Assembly (NCBI RefSeq): GCF_051175385.1
Contig: NZ_CP195106.1
Span: 1,054,001-1,118,000, forward strand
Reading direction: 5' to 3'
Length of the DNA: 64,000 nt
Source of the DNA: Tundrisphaera lichenicola
Lineage (GTDB): Bacteria; Planctomycetota; Planctomycetia; Isosphaerales; Isosphaeraceae
Position 1 is the first letter of the stretch. Each line of letters begins with the position of its first letter. The position numbers were made by a program, and so were the translations under genes. Shown here piece by piece: positions 28,901 to 43,900 of the stretch. The notes under the pieces were generated by a model. That model searched no databases and was not told the DNA's origin. It was given only the letters and a program-made list of their open reading frames with translations.

Positions 28901-31900
28901 TCGAGACGGCGGCTTCGCCATCGCTCGCGGTGAATTTCACGAAGGCATCGCCGGCCTGGCCAGGCCCGGGTCGCCAGAGGAAGTGTCCGTTCGACGGATC
29001 GAGCGTGGCACCCTGGGGTAGCCCCTCCGCCGTGTATCGGAAGGTTGTGTTCCAGTCCGGGTCGGTCGCGACCAAGGTGAAATCCAGGAGTTCCCCGAGC
29101 GCGACCTGGTGATTCGAGACCGAGAGCGAGGGGCCACGGTTGACGTTGTCGATGGCCAGGCGGACGTCGGCCGAGGCGGTCAGGCCGTCGGGATCCCGGA
29201 CCTTGAAGGTCAGGACGTAATTCCCCGACTGCTCGAATCCGGGAGTCCACGTGAACTGCCCGGTCCGGGCGTCGAATTTCGCTCCGGTCGGGAGGGGCGA
29301 AACCAGGCTGTAGAGCAGGAGGTCGCCGTCGATGTCGCCCGAGGATAGGGTGAACTGGAGAGGAACGCCTTCGCGACCGGACTGAGGGGCCAGCGGCACG
29401 ATCGTGGGGGCCTGGTTGAGGTTGGCGACCGTGACCGTGATGGTCTCGGCATCGGCGAGGTTGCCGTCGGTCGCGGAGAAGACCAGTCCCGCATAGGTCC
29501 CGGCCTGGAAGAGGTTGGGCGTCCAGCTGAACTGTCCGGTGGCCGGGTCGAAGGATGCGCCCGCCGGGAGCGAAGCGACCCGATAGGTCGGGGTGTCTCC
29601 GTCGGGATCGGTCGCGGAGAGGGAGAAGCTGAGCGTCTGGCCCTCGTTGATGGTCTTCGAGCCGATTGCGGCCAGGACCGGGGCGGCGTTCGTGGCTCGG
29701 GCCACGAGCCGGAAGGTCCGCTGAGCCGATAGGCTCTGCGACGCATCACCGTTGCCGCTATCGGTCACCCGCACGGTGACCGTCACGGCCCCGGCTGCTG
29801 TGGGGGTCCAGACGATCTCGGCCTGACCATAGATGGTCGAGGGAACGATGCTCGCGCCGGTGGGGAGGCCCGTGGCGGTGAAAGTCAGCGCGTCTTCGTC
29901 GAAGTCGAAGGCGGAAAGCGGCAGGTGGAGCGTCTGGCCGACGACGGCCACGGTGTTCCCGATGTAATCCAGGCGGGGCGGGTCGTTGGGCGAGATGACG
30001 GATACGACGAAGCTGGTCTCGCTCGTGTGGACGGCCCAGGCCCCGTCCTGGTTTCCGTCGTCGGTCACGAAGACGGTGATCGTGTGGTTGCCCCGGTCGC
30101 CGGGCCCGGGTTTGAAGACGAACGTGGCGGTCCCGTCGCCGTTGTCCTGGAACGAGGCGAAGTTCGGGATCGGGTATCCGGGGAGCCCGGTGGCCTCCAG
30201 CCGGATCGGGTCGCCATCGGGGTCGGTCGCCTGGACCGTGAGGCTGAACTGGTCACCTCGGTCGAGGCTCAGGTTCTCGATCGCGGTGATGACCGGCGGT
30301 CGGTTGGTATTCTTGACCGTGATGGTGGCCGAGGTCCTGACGGTGATCGGCGTGCCGGTGCCGTCGCCGTCATCGGTCGCGGTGAAGATGACCACGAACG
30401 TCCCGGCCTGGGTATAGCCTGGGAGCCATGAGAATGTGGCGGTCATGGGATCGAAGGTCGCACCGTCGGGCAGTCCCGAGGCGGAGTACGTGACGGTCGG
30501 CGCCATGTCGTCCAGGGGGCTCAAATCGCCGTTGGCCAGCCGGTCCTGGATGACGAAGGTAGGATTGTCGGGGTCGAAGGCGAAGGAGCGGAAGACGAGC
30601 GCCTGCCCTTCCTGGACCTCCCATCGGCTGAGGTCGTCGAACTCGGGGGCTGCGTTGACATTCAGGACGGTGAGATGAATGGTCTTCGCGGTCGTGCTGA
30701 CGCCGTCGGAGACCTGGATTGGGATGTCGTACTCGCCATGCTGGATGAACAGGGGAGTCCACTCGAACAGGCCGGTGAAGGGATCGAGCGTGGCTCCGCC
30801 GGGCAGGAGGCTGCTGGAGTAGACCAGCGGATCGCCCTCGGGGTCCTCGGCCCGGATCGTGAACCGGACGGGGTCCCCTTCGCGGATCGTCCGGTCGGCC
30901 GGCCGGATCAGGTTGGGGGCCTGATTCGCGGGGCTGACGAGGATGGTGAAGCTTCGAGAGACCTGGTGCAGTCCGTCGCTGACGACCAGTCGAACATCCT
31001 CGTAAGTGCCCGCCGCGTTGAAGCCGGGGGTCCAGCTCAGGCTCTTCCTGGTCGAGTCGTAGACCGCGCCCGGGGGGAGGTTCTCGGCCCAGGAGATGAG
31101 CGGATCCCCCTCGGGGTCCTCGGCCTGGACGGGCACTTCGAGCTTCTGGCCCTCGGTGATCGTCACGACGGGCCCGATCGCCGCGAGGGTCGGCGGGGCA
31201 TTCGTGCCCGTCACGTTGATCGTGAACTCCTGCGAGCCACGACCCCCTCGCGTGTCATACACATGCAGGATGACCGACGCCAGGGAAGGGCTTGACGTGG
31301 TGGGAGCCCAGCTCAGGAGGCCCGTCTTGGCGTCGACGGTCATCCCGGCCGGCCCCTGGATCAGCAGGAATCCCAGGCCAACGCCGTCTGGATCGTGGGC
31401 CGCGGCCTGGTAACGGTAGCCGACACCTGCACTGGCCGTGGTGATCGGCGAGGAGTCGAAGACGGGGGCCTGGTTCGGATACGGCATCGCCAGCAGGGCG
31501 GGCTTGAAGCTCAGCCGGTTGCCGGTCGGGTTGTAGATCGTAAGGGTCCGCGCCGCTGTGGTCTGGCCGGGGCGGAGTGTGCCACCGATCGCGGCATCGG
31601 AGAGATCGAGCCAGTAGGTCTTGTCGTCGAGATTATATCGGGCGTTCCTGAGCTGGGCGTCGGACGGGCTGAGCCCGTCCAGTCGGAGGACGAACGGGCC
31701 GATCAGGTCGTACGTGGAGGTGTTGGTCACCGTCACGTCATACGAGATCGTGCCGGCGGCCGCGTCGGCCCGCGTGTTGCCCAGTCGGACCTTCACCAGC
31801 GCGGTGAAATCGGAGATCGCCGAGAAGTGGACCTCGTAGGGATCGGCCAGGGCCAGCCCATTGGTGCCCTGGACGGTCGCGGCAACCTTCAGCGTGTACC

Positions 31901-34900
31901 GGTCCGGCGCCAGGGATTCCACGCTCAGGGCCACCGTCCTGGTCGCACGGTCGTAGGCCACGCCTCGAATCTTGATGACGCCCGAGATCTCTCCTGCGAG
32001 CATGTACTGATCCGGGTTCAGGACCGAGGTCGCGTCGGTCGCCGGGCCGGCGAACATGTCGCTGTCGAAGGTCACGGTGATCGAGCCCAGTGGTGTGGCG
32101 ACCACGGCATCCGGCGCGGGATTGGTGGCTGCCACTCGCGGGGCGATGGCCGGGCTCAGGACATCCACCTGGTGCGACTGGCTGAGCAGGATCCGACCAT
32201 CGGCGGTGGTCCGGACGATGTCGCCTCGGGTGCCATTCCGGCCGATCGTGATCGTCTTCAAGGTGGCCAGGTCGACCATGACCAGGTCGCCGCCCGAGCC
32301 CGGCTGGGCCCCGGCGTTGTTGCTGACGAAGAGAAGTCCGTCGAGCAGGCTTCCCTTCTGGCCGAAGGCGATCGAGTCGACCGGTGTGTCGAATGAGAGC
32401 ATCCGCTCGGGTCGTCCACGATGGTCGAAGCGGACGACACTCCCCCGGCTCGGCCAGGTGGCTCCCCAGAGGGTCCCATCCGGGGCGAAGGCGAGGTTCC
32501 CCACCCGGACGTCCGAGAAGTGCGCGAAGGTCAGCGAGACCGGGTCGAAAATCTCGATGCCTTTTCCGGACGAGACATAGATCTTGCCGGTGGCGGATTC
32601 GATCGCCAGGGCCTGGGTGAGCCCGTCGCCGTACTGTCCGAGCACCGCGCCGGTGGCCGGATCGAGCCGGAGCAGGGGGCCTCCGCCGGTGGTGGCCCAG
32701 AGGCCACCGAAGGAATCCAGGGCCAGATCGAAGATCGGGAAGTCGAGCGACGCCAGGGGCGTCCCGACCGTGCCTCCGGCCGCCGTGAGCCGGTAGAGTT
32801 GGTTGCGTCCGGCTCCCCCGCTGACGATCACCGAGCGATCGGGCAAGCTGACGATCGCCATCGGCCCGATATTGGCGTGGCTTTGTGCGATCCCGGTGGC
32901 GAAGGATTGGCCGGCGAACGGGCGGAGGACCTGGGCGAACTCGCTCGGGCGGTTCGGGCTCGGGGCCGAGGGGATGGCCTCCTGGGCCTCGATGAACAGG
33001 GGGTTGGTCGAGGGGGACGGGCTGGGCTCGGCGACCGGCCCGAGGTCTTCCTCGGTGGTTTCCGGGACGCTGGGCAGGCCGCCGAGGCTCACGCTCGACC
33101 CGTCGTCGGGGGCCTGGACGCCAGCTCCGGGCTGCTCGCGGTTGCCCGCGAGATCGGTCGCCAGGGCCAGGAATCGATAGGTGTGGCCGGTCTGGGCGGC
33201 GTAGACTCCCGAAGTCAGGGAGGTCTGCCGGAGCCAGATCTTGTAATCGCCCCCGTCCTCGGAGACGTAGACGGTCACATGCTTCACGCCCGAGCCGCCG
33301 ACGTCGTCCGTCGGCGACCAGCTGACGAGCAAGTCGGAGCTTCCCGCCCCCAGGGTGCTCACCTTAAGGGTCGTCGAGGGAGCCAGTCCGTCGATCGTGG
33401 AGACGATCTCGTCGGTATCCTGCGGGGGCGCGTTGTTGAAGAGGACGCGGGCGGTCGAGCGGATCTTGGTGCCGGTGGCGACCCCTTCGACCGGCTTGAT
33501 GGAGAAGCCGACGAAGCCGCTGCCGAGCCCCTGGGCGTTGTTCGGCGGCAGGAGTCCCTTGGCGGGGTCCTGGATCACTTCGCCGGTCTCGGGGTCGATC
33601 GCCTGCAAGAGCCAGGTGGCGGTGTTCGAGAAGACGTCCAGCCCGGCGCTGACGCGGAGGATGAACCCCTTGGACTTCGCGAAGTTGAAATCCCCCTGGA
33701 AGATCCCGCGGCCGCTCGGGATATGCACCTGGATGTCGCCGATCCGGATGTCGCCCAGCCGGAAGGAACGCGGGTCGAGGTTGTCGTCCAGTTTCTGGAC
33801 GATCCGCACCTCGCCGGCGGCCGAGGCGGCCGTGGTCGGGTTCTCGAACGAGATCGTGTAGGGCAGCGCCTGGCCGACCGGGATGAACTGCTGGGGGCCC
33901 TGGCCGGTCGGCCCCGTGATCGACACATTCCGGGTCGAGGAGCCCGGCAGGTTGAAGAACTGCGCGAAGTCGGGCGGGGGCGGCTTGGGGATGTCGCGTT
34001 CGAAGGTGATGTCGCCGAACGGCACGTAGATGTTGAATGCTTCAAACGCCGTGCCCGCCGACTGGTGGAGGTCGTAGCCGTCGCGGGATGGGGCCGGCAC
34101 GATCGTCGGATCATTGCCCGCGCCCGGGGCCGTGATCGAAGGATCATTGCCGTACCAGCGGCGGACCTGCTCCCAGAAGGTTAGCAGGTTGCCATCCGAG
34201 ACGATCTGGTCGCCCGCCGGGCCCAGGAGCATCCCGGACGCCAGGGTCGCCACCAGGCTCACCAGCTTGGGGTCCTGCCGGATTGGGGGGGCCTGATCCT
34301 CGGGGCGGAGGATCCCGGCGTCTTCCAGGGCGGCCAGGTAGAGGTCGGCCCAGGTCGTGGCGTCGGAGGCGAGGACCGAGAGGCCCTGGCTGGCGGTGGA
34401 ATCGGCGAGGACCTGGATCCGGAGCTTCTCGGCCTCCTGTCGCTGGAAGGCGACGAACTCGGCGCGGGTCATGGGCGTGGCCGCGGCGAGGATGTGGAAC
34501 TGGAAGGCGATCTCCTCCGGCGTGTCGGCGAACTGCTTGAGGAAGTCGGGGTCTTTCTCCAGGAGGGCGGCCAGTCCCGGATAGGTCTGGGCGTTGAAGG
34601 TCAAACCGGCGTAGCCCTGCGAGTAGAGATCGTAGGCGAAGCCCGGAGCGAGGTCCTCGCCGGTGGTGTTGACCGTCGATTCCAGGCTCGCCCAGGGGAG
34701 GTTGTCCAGGCCCCCCAGGTCGGGCTGGCCCCTGAGGTTATTGAAGAAGTCGAGATAGCGGAGGTTCAGGTGAGGGTTCACTCCCAGCTCGGGCACGCCG
34801 AACTGGAAATAGACGTAGGGCTGGTCGACGTTGGTGAGGTTCTCCAGCGAGAACCCGTAAGTGCCGGTCGCGCCGGGGGCGAGGATCCGGGGCCCGCCCA

Positions 34901-37900
34901 GCCCGACCCGGACCTCGGGCTCGAGCGCGGTCTCGACCAGGTAGCGATAGGGGATGATGGCCGATTCGCCGCCGGGATTGATCACCTTCACGTCGTAGAG
35001 GCCGTGGGGGGCGTCGCGGAGGTCGAAGGTGGCGATGATCCTGGTGCTATCGATCACCTGATAGCTGGAGGGCTCATACTCGGCGAAGCCCGGGCGGACC
35101 AGCTTGACGATCGCCTGGGGGTCGAACTGGGCCCCTCGGATGGTGGTGGTGACCCATCGGCTATCCCCCCCGGCATCGGGCGTGACCGAGGTGATGGCCA
35201 GCGGCACGAGCTGGGCCAGGATTGTCGTCGGCGTGGCGGCGGAGGGCTCGGAGTGGCCACGGACCAGGATGTAATAGACGCCCGGCTGAGTCCTGGGGAT
35301 GACGGCCACCTGGTCGGGGGCGAGCGGCCCTTCGTAGGAGGCGTCGTAGACGATCCCGGTGGGTACGTCGCCGTACCGGATGAACAGCTCATTGGCGGCG
35401 CCGATGGCCGAGCTGTCGAGCGCGATTCGGAGCGTCCGACCCTGATCGACGGTGACCTGGTAGAGCTTCTCCTGCCCGGAACTGAGCGTCAGGGCCAGCG
35501 GGACGTCGAGCTGGAGTTCCTCGACGGTCACCCGGAGGACGCTCGGGGAGGCGGTCCGATTGTTGGCCTCGTCGGGACCTTCGAAGACCTCGTTCAGGAT
35601 GTCGGGCCGGACGATCACGCGGTATTGGCCGGGGCGGGCCGGCGGCAGGTTGACGGTGAGGGTCGAGCTGTACGATTCGCCGGTCGCTAGGGTCCCCGAG
35701 TGGACCACCCGGCCCAGGGGGGTGTCGCCGATGTCCCAGGTCGCGTCCTCGGAGAGGTAGACGGCGTCGGTCCACGATCCCTCGGCAGGGTTCTTGCCGA
35801 GGTTGGCCACGGACCATTCGATCGAGACCGGCTCGCCCGATCGTCCGGTGGCCGGGATGCTGATCTCCCCGACTTGCAGGTCCGAGGGAGGGGGCAGGTT
35901 GATGATCATCGGCTGGGGCGAGGGGGTGGCGTTGTTCCCCTCCTTGTCCAGCTCGAAGACCTGGCCGCGGGCCCGGTACTGGGGCGGGTCGGTGATCACG
36001 AATACGTAGAACGGGCCGGACAGGTCGCGTGGGACTCTCAAGGTCTGGGAGATCGTGTAGCTCGCACCGGAGGCGAGTCCGCCCTGATGAGCGACCGCCC
36101 CCATGTAGCGGTCGGCCTGGAGGTCGAGGAACGCGTCGCGCGACAGATAAATGTAGTCATCCCACGACGACTGGAGGGCGGGCGTGTCGCCAGGGCCGGA
36201 ATTGATGACGGTGTAGGACAGGTCGAAGGACTGTCCGGCGATCACCTGCGTGGGGACGACCACCTGCGAGACTCGCAGGTCGGGAGGCGGGGTGAGCGTG
36301 ATCGGAAGGGAACTCGACGTGACGTTGTTCCCCTCATCCTGGAATTCCTGGACCCTTGCCATCGTCCGGAATTCGGCGCCGCTGTACTCGTACCTCAGAT
36401 AAGGATCGGCCGGGGGCAGCGAGCCGTCGAGATTCGAATCGACGAACACGAGGATGTAGAACGACCCCTGGATGCCGTCGGGCAACGCCACGTCGATCGA
36501 GCGATTGTATGACTCGCCGATCGCGAGCACTGCTCCTCCGGGCGACCCGTACGACGAGCCGCCCAGCAACTGGTCGCCGAAGTCGAGCGAGGGGTCGAGT
36601 GACAGGTAGACCCGGTCGACCCAGGAGTTCTCCCGGGTGTCGCGGGTCCCGATGTTCGAGACGGTCCAGCCGACGCGGATGGTCTGGCCGGACTTGGGGG
36701 TCGTGTTGGGGACGCTGAGGTTGGTGACCTTGAGGTCGGGCTCGCGGTAGACGACCGGGATCGGCTTGGTGGACAGGTTGTTCGAGGGGTCCTCGTATCC
36801 GTGGGTCGTGAAGTATTGCCGGCTGGCGCCGTTGATCCCGAAGTTTGCCGACAGGGCGGCATTCACGTCGGTGATGATATGAATGAAGTACTCTCCGCCG
36901 ATCCCTCGGGGGAGCGTGACTTCCTCAGTCCTGGTGTAGCGCCCGCCGGCGGCCAGGGCCGGGGAATTGCCCTGGACGAACGATCCGAGGCCGATGGCCC
37001 GATCTGCGATGAATTCCGGGTCGGGGGAGATGAAAACCTGGTCGGTCCAGTATCGGGTGCCGTCCCAGGCCGCGGCCCCGTCGTTGACGACGGTCCAGGA
37101 GATCACGGCCTTCTCGCCAGAGAAGTTGCCCTGGGGTACGGTGATCGACTCCACCCGGAGATTGGCCGGGGCGAGCGGGACGACCGAGGTTAATCCGGCG
37201 GTCGTGTTGTTGTTGGCATAGGGGCCTTCCCAGGCTCCCAGGCCGGTCCGGACCAGGACGAACAGGCCGGCGATCTCGGGGGTGAGCGCGAAGCTGGCCT
37301 GGGCGCTATAAGACTGGTCGGGCCCGAGCGCGCCGGTGTGGACGATGCCGGGGTAGTCGGTCAGCCGCCACTGCTTCGCGCCGGGTGCATCGAGAGTCGG
37401 CTTGTCGGAAAGGTAAAGCTCGTCGTACCAGGAGTCCTGGAGCGTCGCGCCGGCCCCCTGATTCTTGACGGTCCAGCTGACGTTGAACGTCGAGCCTCCC
37501 ACGGCGCCCGCCTGCGGCTGGACGACCGAGACGACCAGGTCGGGCGGCGGGAGCACCAGGATGGTGATCGGCCGGGCCTTGTAGTTGTTATTGTCGGTCT
37601 CGTTCGGGTCGTCGGAGTTCAGGACGTTGGAGAAGGTGTCCTCGAGGACCACGTCGTAGGCGTCGGCCCAGGGGGTGATGTACCACTGGCCCGAGAGGGC
37701 GACCTGGACGCCATTCTCGTCGGTGATCGTCTCGGGCAGGCTCACCCGTGCCGAGGTCTCATACTTCGCCCCGACGGCCAGCCCCCCATAATGGGTGGAG
37801 CTGCTGAGCAGGATGCCCCCCTCTTTGAACGGGTTGAACCTGCGGGCCCGGGGCTCCTTCTTGTCGGGCATCAGCCAGAGGGTGTCGGTCCAGACGTCCT

Positions 37901-40900
37901 GATCGGTGGTGTTGGCACCCAGGTTGGTGACGGTGTAGCGGACGTCGATCGAGGAGCCGTTGAATGCTTGATTCGGGGCCACGACGTCGCCCGGGCCGAT
38001 GACCAGGTCCGAAGGGGGCAGGGGCTCCACGAAGACCGGCCGGACGATCGTGTTGTTGCCGTCGTTGGGGAACTCGTCGACCCCGTTGCCGCCATCGGTC
38101 TGGACGATCACGAAGGCGCTCCCCCGGATCCTCTTGGACACGACCAAACTGGCCGTCCGGGTCACGTAGGCCTCGCCGGCTCCCAACGCCGCGCCGTTCT
38201 CGAAGTAGCCGATCAGGACATCGTCGCCTGAGATCTTGTCGTCGAGCGACAGGTAGACGTAATCGGTCCATCGAGGCGTGGTGGTGGCCACCGTCCCCTG
38301 GTTCTTCACCGTGAACTCGACGGCGATCGTACCCCCGGCCTGGACACGGTCGGGCGCGGTGATCGAGGTGACCTGGAGGTCCGGATGCGGTGCCAGCGTC
38401 ACCTGGATGGTGGCGTCGTCGGCGACCAGATTGTTCCCGGAGGCCCCATGCTCGTAGAGCGAGTTGCTGGAATTGGTCCGGACGTAGACGCGGTAGACCC
38501 CCTGGATATTGGAGGGGAGGGTGAATTGCTCGCTCCGGGAGTATGACTTCCCGGCTTCCAGCCCGCTGTTGTACGAGAAACTTCCCAGCGGGATCACCTG
38601 CGAACCGTCGGTCGTTCGGAGCTCGATCGCGTCCGACCAGGACCCCAGGGCCGCGCCTGGCCCGAGGTTCCGGACCGACCAGGTCACGTCGATCTTGGTG
38701 CCCGAGACGGCCTGGAGCGGGGCCACGATGTCGGCGACCGTCAGGTCCGGCGGCGGTGTGAGGGTCACGCCAAACGGGTTGGAGACCTTCGAATTGTTGT
38801 TGGTGTAGATGAATTCGTAGGGGCCGGACGTGCTCACCACGAGGTAATAGGTGCCCGAGATCCCCTCGGGCAGGGTGACATCCACCTCGCGAGTGTAGGA
38901 GGCCCCCACCGAGAGGTGGCCCTGATGGCTGAAGGTGCCGAGATACTGGGCGCTGGAGCCATCGGCCTGGGTCGAAAGGTAGACGGCATCGAACCAGTCG
39001 GGCACGTCGGTCAGGCCGATCCCCCGATTCGTCACGGTCCAGGAGACGTGGACGGGACGCCCGCTTGAGGCGTCGGGGCCGGCCGTGACCGAGGGGATGA
39101 CCAGGTCCGCGTAGGGCTTCGGGGTCACGTCGAAGACGCCCGGGGCGCGGTCCGCGTTGTTCCCCTCGAAGTCGAACTCATCCACCTCGTTATCAACGTC
39201 GGCCTTGACGTAGAGGAACCCGTGGAACAGGAAGCCTGCGGGTAGGCGGAAGTTCTCGCTTCGGGAGTAGGACCCTCCGACCGCCAAGGCCCCGGTGTGA
39301 GGGATCCGGGCGACGACCCGGTCGTCACCATTGCCGACGATCTGGTCGGTCGAAGCGATGATGGTGTCGGTCCAGCTGGTCGAGGTCCCGGTGCCGGTCC
39401 CCCGATTGGTCACCGTCCAATCGACCGTGATCCGGGCCGGATCGCCAACGGTCAGCGTGGGCGCCACGACATTCGAGACGGTCAGGTCGGCGTAGGGGGC
39501 CTTCGCGATCCTCAGCGACGTCGAGCCGACATTGTTGGCCTCCGATCCGTTCTCCAGGATTCGATCTCCGGCGTCGGTCCGGATGATCAGGTAATATGTC
39601 CCGGATAGGTCGATCGACGGGAGGCTGACCGTGGCCTGGACCTCGTACGAGCCGCCGGTCGCGAGGTCGGTCGACCGGGACCGCTCGATCAGAAGGCTGT
39701 CCTGCGCGTCGAGCGTCGCGTCGGTCGAGAGGTAGAGACGATCCACCCAGGGAGCGAGGGCCGAGGCGGTCCCGGCATTATTCACCGACCATCGGACCGT
39801 GATCGGGGTTCCCACCACGGCGGTGTCGGGTCGGCTGGCGATCTGAGCGGCCAGATCCGGGTGGCCGATGACCAGCAGGGTCGAGGAGGAGGTGGTGTTG
39901 TTCCCTTCGTCGAGATCCTCGAAAACCTCGCCGGCAGCGTCGGTGACGACCAGGATCGTGTAAGACCCGTCGGCCAGGGCCGGCAGGGTCACGTCGGCGG
40001 AGGCCGAGTAGGAGGCCGAGACGTTCAGGGGTCCCGAATGGCGGACCGAGGCCAGGAGCGTCGCGCCCGCGAGCGTCCCCCCGGCCGAAGCATAGACCCG
40101 GTCCTCCCACGACCCATCGGCCGATCCGGTCCCGTCGTTCTTGACCGTCCAGCCGATCCGGACGACCTGGCCCTCCTGGCCCAGGGCCGGGTTGGTCACG
40201 GTGGCAACATGCAGATCCGGCGGGATCAGCGTGATCTGGAAGGCATCGACGGTCCGGCCGGTGTTATTTGCCTCGTAACGATATTCGCCGACCAGGTTGG
40301 CCGAGTCGGTCATGACGAAAACGTGGTACTGGCCGGAGATCCCCTCGGGCAGCGTGATCGTGGTCGAACCGTCATAGCTCGCCCCGACCGCCAGCCCCCC
40401 CGCGTGGGTCACGAGGGCCAGTTCCAGGTCGCCCGAGTCGAGCACGTCATCCGAGGAGAGGACCACGCGATCCGTCCACGACGTCGGGTTGGCCGCGGCG
40501 ATCCCCTGGTTCTTCACCCGCCAGGTCAGGGTGATCGGCTTCCCGCTCCTGGCGTTCGAGGGGGCCGTCACGGTGTTGACGATCAGGTCGGCGAACGGGC
40601 TCGGGGCGACCTCGATGGCCCGGGACGTCGAGACGTTGTTCGATTCGTTGGAGCCCTCGACCACGGCATTGGTCACGTCGGTGGCCACGAACAAGGAATA
40701 ATCGCCGGAGAGGTTGCCCGGCAGGGTCACCTGACGATTTTCCGTGTAGGAGGCCCCGGCGGCGAGTGCTCCCTGGTGATCGAATTCGGCGACAGTCACG
40801 TCGTCGTCGTTGCCGAAGACGCCGTCTCGGCTGAGGACCACTCGATCGGTCCACCGGGTCACCGCGCCGGTGGATTCGCCCTGGTTCTTCACCGTCCAGC

Positions 40901-43900
40901 TCAGCGAAGCCTGGGCCGGGTTGCCGATGAGCAGGCCCGTCGGGGCGGCGAAGGTCGTCACCACGAGGTCGGAATCGGCCAGCCTCTGGGCGGTGAACTC
41001 CAGGGTCTTCGTGTTGTTCGACTCGGCCGCGGCATGACTCCCGGCCCCGTACTCGAAGAACCGGTCCCCGGAATCGGTCGTGATCCGGACCGTGTAGACG
41101 CGGCCCAGCGTGAGCTGGACCGAGGCACCGCCGATTCGGGTCGCACCCACGGCGAGGTCGGTCGACACGTCGAAGATCTGGTCGTACACGACGTAGTTGC
41201 CGACCTTGTCGGTGACGGTGACCCGCTCCTGATAGCCCCCGGAGGCCGCGAGGGTCCCCCGGTTTGCGGTCTGCCAGGAGATCGGGACGAGTCCTCCGGC
41301 GTCGGCGCCCGAGGCTCCCACCGAGTCGACCACGAGATCGGGGTAAGGGGACCGGGTCACGTGGAAGGTCGTCGATGAAGACCGGGAATTGTCGCGCTCG
41401 TCGAAGAATTCATTCACTTCGTTCAGGGCGTCGGCGGCGATGATCAGGTAATAGTCGCCGTCGATCCCGTCGGGGAGCGTCGCGTCGATCGTCGCGGTGT
41501 AGGAACCGTCAACGTTGAGGACCCCCGTGTGTCGGAAGAGGCCGATGGGCACGTCATCGGAATCTCCCAGCACGTTATTGAGCGAGAGCACGGCGCGGTC
41601 GGACCAGGCATTTACCTGGGTGGCCAGCAGGCCGGAGTTCCGGACCGTGTAAGTGAACCGAACGACTCCCCCGCTCTTGAGGTTCGTGGCCGTCGGCGGG
41701 ACGACCCCGGTGACCTGAAGGTTCGGGACGGTGGCCGGCCCCGAAGGCCCGACCTGGACGTCGAGCGCGTAGAGGTCTCGGAGCCCTCCCGATGAGTCTC
41801 GACCCCAGACGACCGCGTAGAACACTCCTCGATAGGGGATTCGGACCGAGAGCAGGTCGTCGAAAGGAACCTGCCCAAGGTCCTCGACGAGATAACCGTT
41901 CGCGGCGTCATAGAGGCTGATGCTGGGCAGGAATACGCTGCCCGACGGCTGCCGGATCGCCAGCCTCACCGTCTGCCCCGCGTCGATCGTGCCCAGGTTG
42001 AAGTAATCCAGGTCGCCCGCCCGCGAGATCGCACCGACGACGCTGCCTAGCTGCGAGGTGCCGAACGTCGTGAGTTTGACCCGGAACGCCGACGACAGCG
42101 AATCCCCCGTTTCCGAGGCGAGTTGGAGCGGCGGAGTTGCCGCCGTCAGGGTCATCCGATACTCGCCGGTGTAGCCGTAGTACTGGGAGACGCGGATGGA
42201 GTAGGTCCCGTCACTGGGCAGCACCAACGACCCCTGGTTCTGGCCGTTGTAGGAGAAGTAGGTGCCGATGGCGAATCCGCTGGGCGAGTAGATCTGGTAG
42301 TACAAACCGGATGCCTGGGGATTTCCCGGGTTCTCGGTGGCGAAGTTGAGGGCCTGGCCGGCGACCCCGGTGAAGCTCCAGTAATCCACCCCGGCACTAT
42401 CGCCCAGCGAGCCTCGGACCGCGCCGGTGAACAGCCCGGTGAGGACTTCCGCTAGAACGAACGGGGTGGCTTGCTGGGAAGTGTTATTGGGCTCGACTTC
42501 GCTTGCATATCCCGGCAGTTCGGCGATCTGGAAGGTCCGGGAGAAGGCCGAAGCCAGCGGGTTGCCCACCTGGTCGGTGGCGCCGGTCGCCACGGACAAA
42601 CGGTAACGGCCTGGTGGGAGCGGTCCCCCCTCGATCGAGAACTGATACGAAGTGACATCCGAGTCATTGAGGACCAGGGGGAAGATCAGGTCGTCCGCAT
42701 TACCGAAGACGCCATCGGCTCCGATGCCTCGAAGCTCGAGGGCCGAGGTCAGGGTATCGCCGTCCATCATTTCGCTGAAATGGATCGTCAGCGATGAGAT
42801 CAGGCCGGTCGACGACCCGCCCTCGGCCGGCAGATCCAGGTCGACGACCCGGGGCGCGATCTGATCGGTGATCTTGATCCCGAGCAAGTAGGCGGACAGC
42901 AGATTCGTCGCCCCTCCGGAGTCCTCGACGGTGAGAGAGTAGGCCCCACCGCCTCCGGCCGGGATGGTATAAGAAAATGTGGTGTCGCCGGCGTTCGAAC
43001 TGGCTACCGCCACCCCATCGCGAATCAAGGTCATTACGGGGATCAGGCCACTCAGCGAAGGCTTGCTGAAGTTGAGCGTGATGACCTGGCTGGCGGTCAA
43101 CTGGCCCAGATCATAGCTGTTCTGATCGCCCAAACTGCTGATCGCGTCGGCAACCCGAGCGGAGAGCGTTTTGGTGCTGGGATCGGGGGTCAGCGAGAAC
43201 GTCCCTCCGGAAACGATCGGGGCATCGCCGAGCAAGACGCGGAGGCGGTACTCTCCGGTATAACCGTAATATTGCGAAACAGCGATGATGTAGGTGCCGG
43301 AGGCGGGCAGCTCGAAAGATCCTCGATTCTGACCGTTGTAGGATTCGAAGCTATCCAGATAGGTTCCGTTGGGGCCATAGATCTCGTACTGGAGCCCTGA
43401 GGCCTGGGGGTTTCCCGGGTTCTCGGTGGCGAAGTTGAGGGCCTGTCCGGCGACGCCGGCGAAGCTCCAGTAGTCGACGCCTGCGGGGTCGTCGAGTGCC
43501 CCGCGTCCGGCGGCCAGTGCGACCCCGGCGGGCCCGCTGACCAGTGGCAGTGGGGTGGCGGTGGCCTGGGAGTCGTTGGGCTCGACCTCGTTGACGAAGC
43601 CGGCCAGCGAGGTGACGCGGAAGGTCCGGGCGAAGGCGGCGGCCAGGGGGTTGCCGACCCGGTCGGTCACGCCGGCCCCCACGTCCAGGCGATATCGCCC
43701 GGCGGGCAGGGCGGCGGCGACGGCGAGCGTGGCGGTCGTGCTCCCGTCGTACGATCGGAGGGTCATCGGGACGTTGACGTCGTCGGCGGTGCCGAAGGCG
43801 TCGTCGGCGCCGGCCCGGGTCAGCGAGGCCCCGGCGATGGAGGCCGGGTCGATGGGCTCGCTGAAGGTGATCGAGAAGCTGGCCAGGTAGGCCGAGGTGG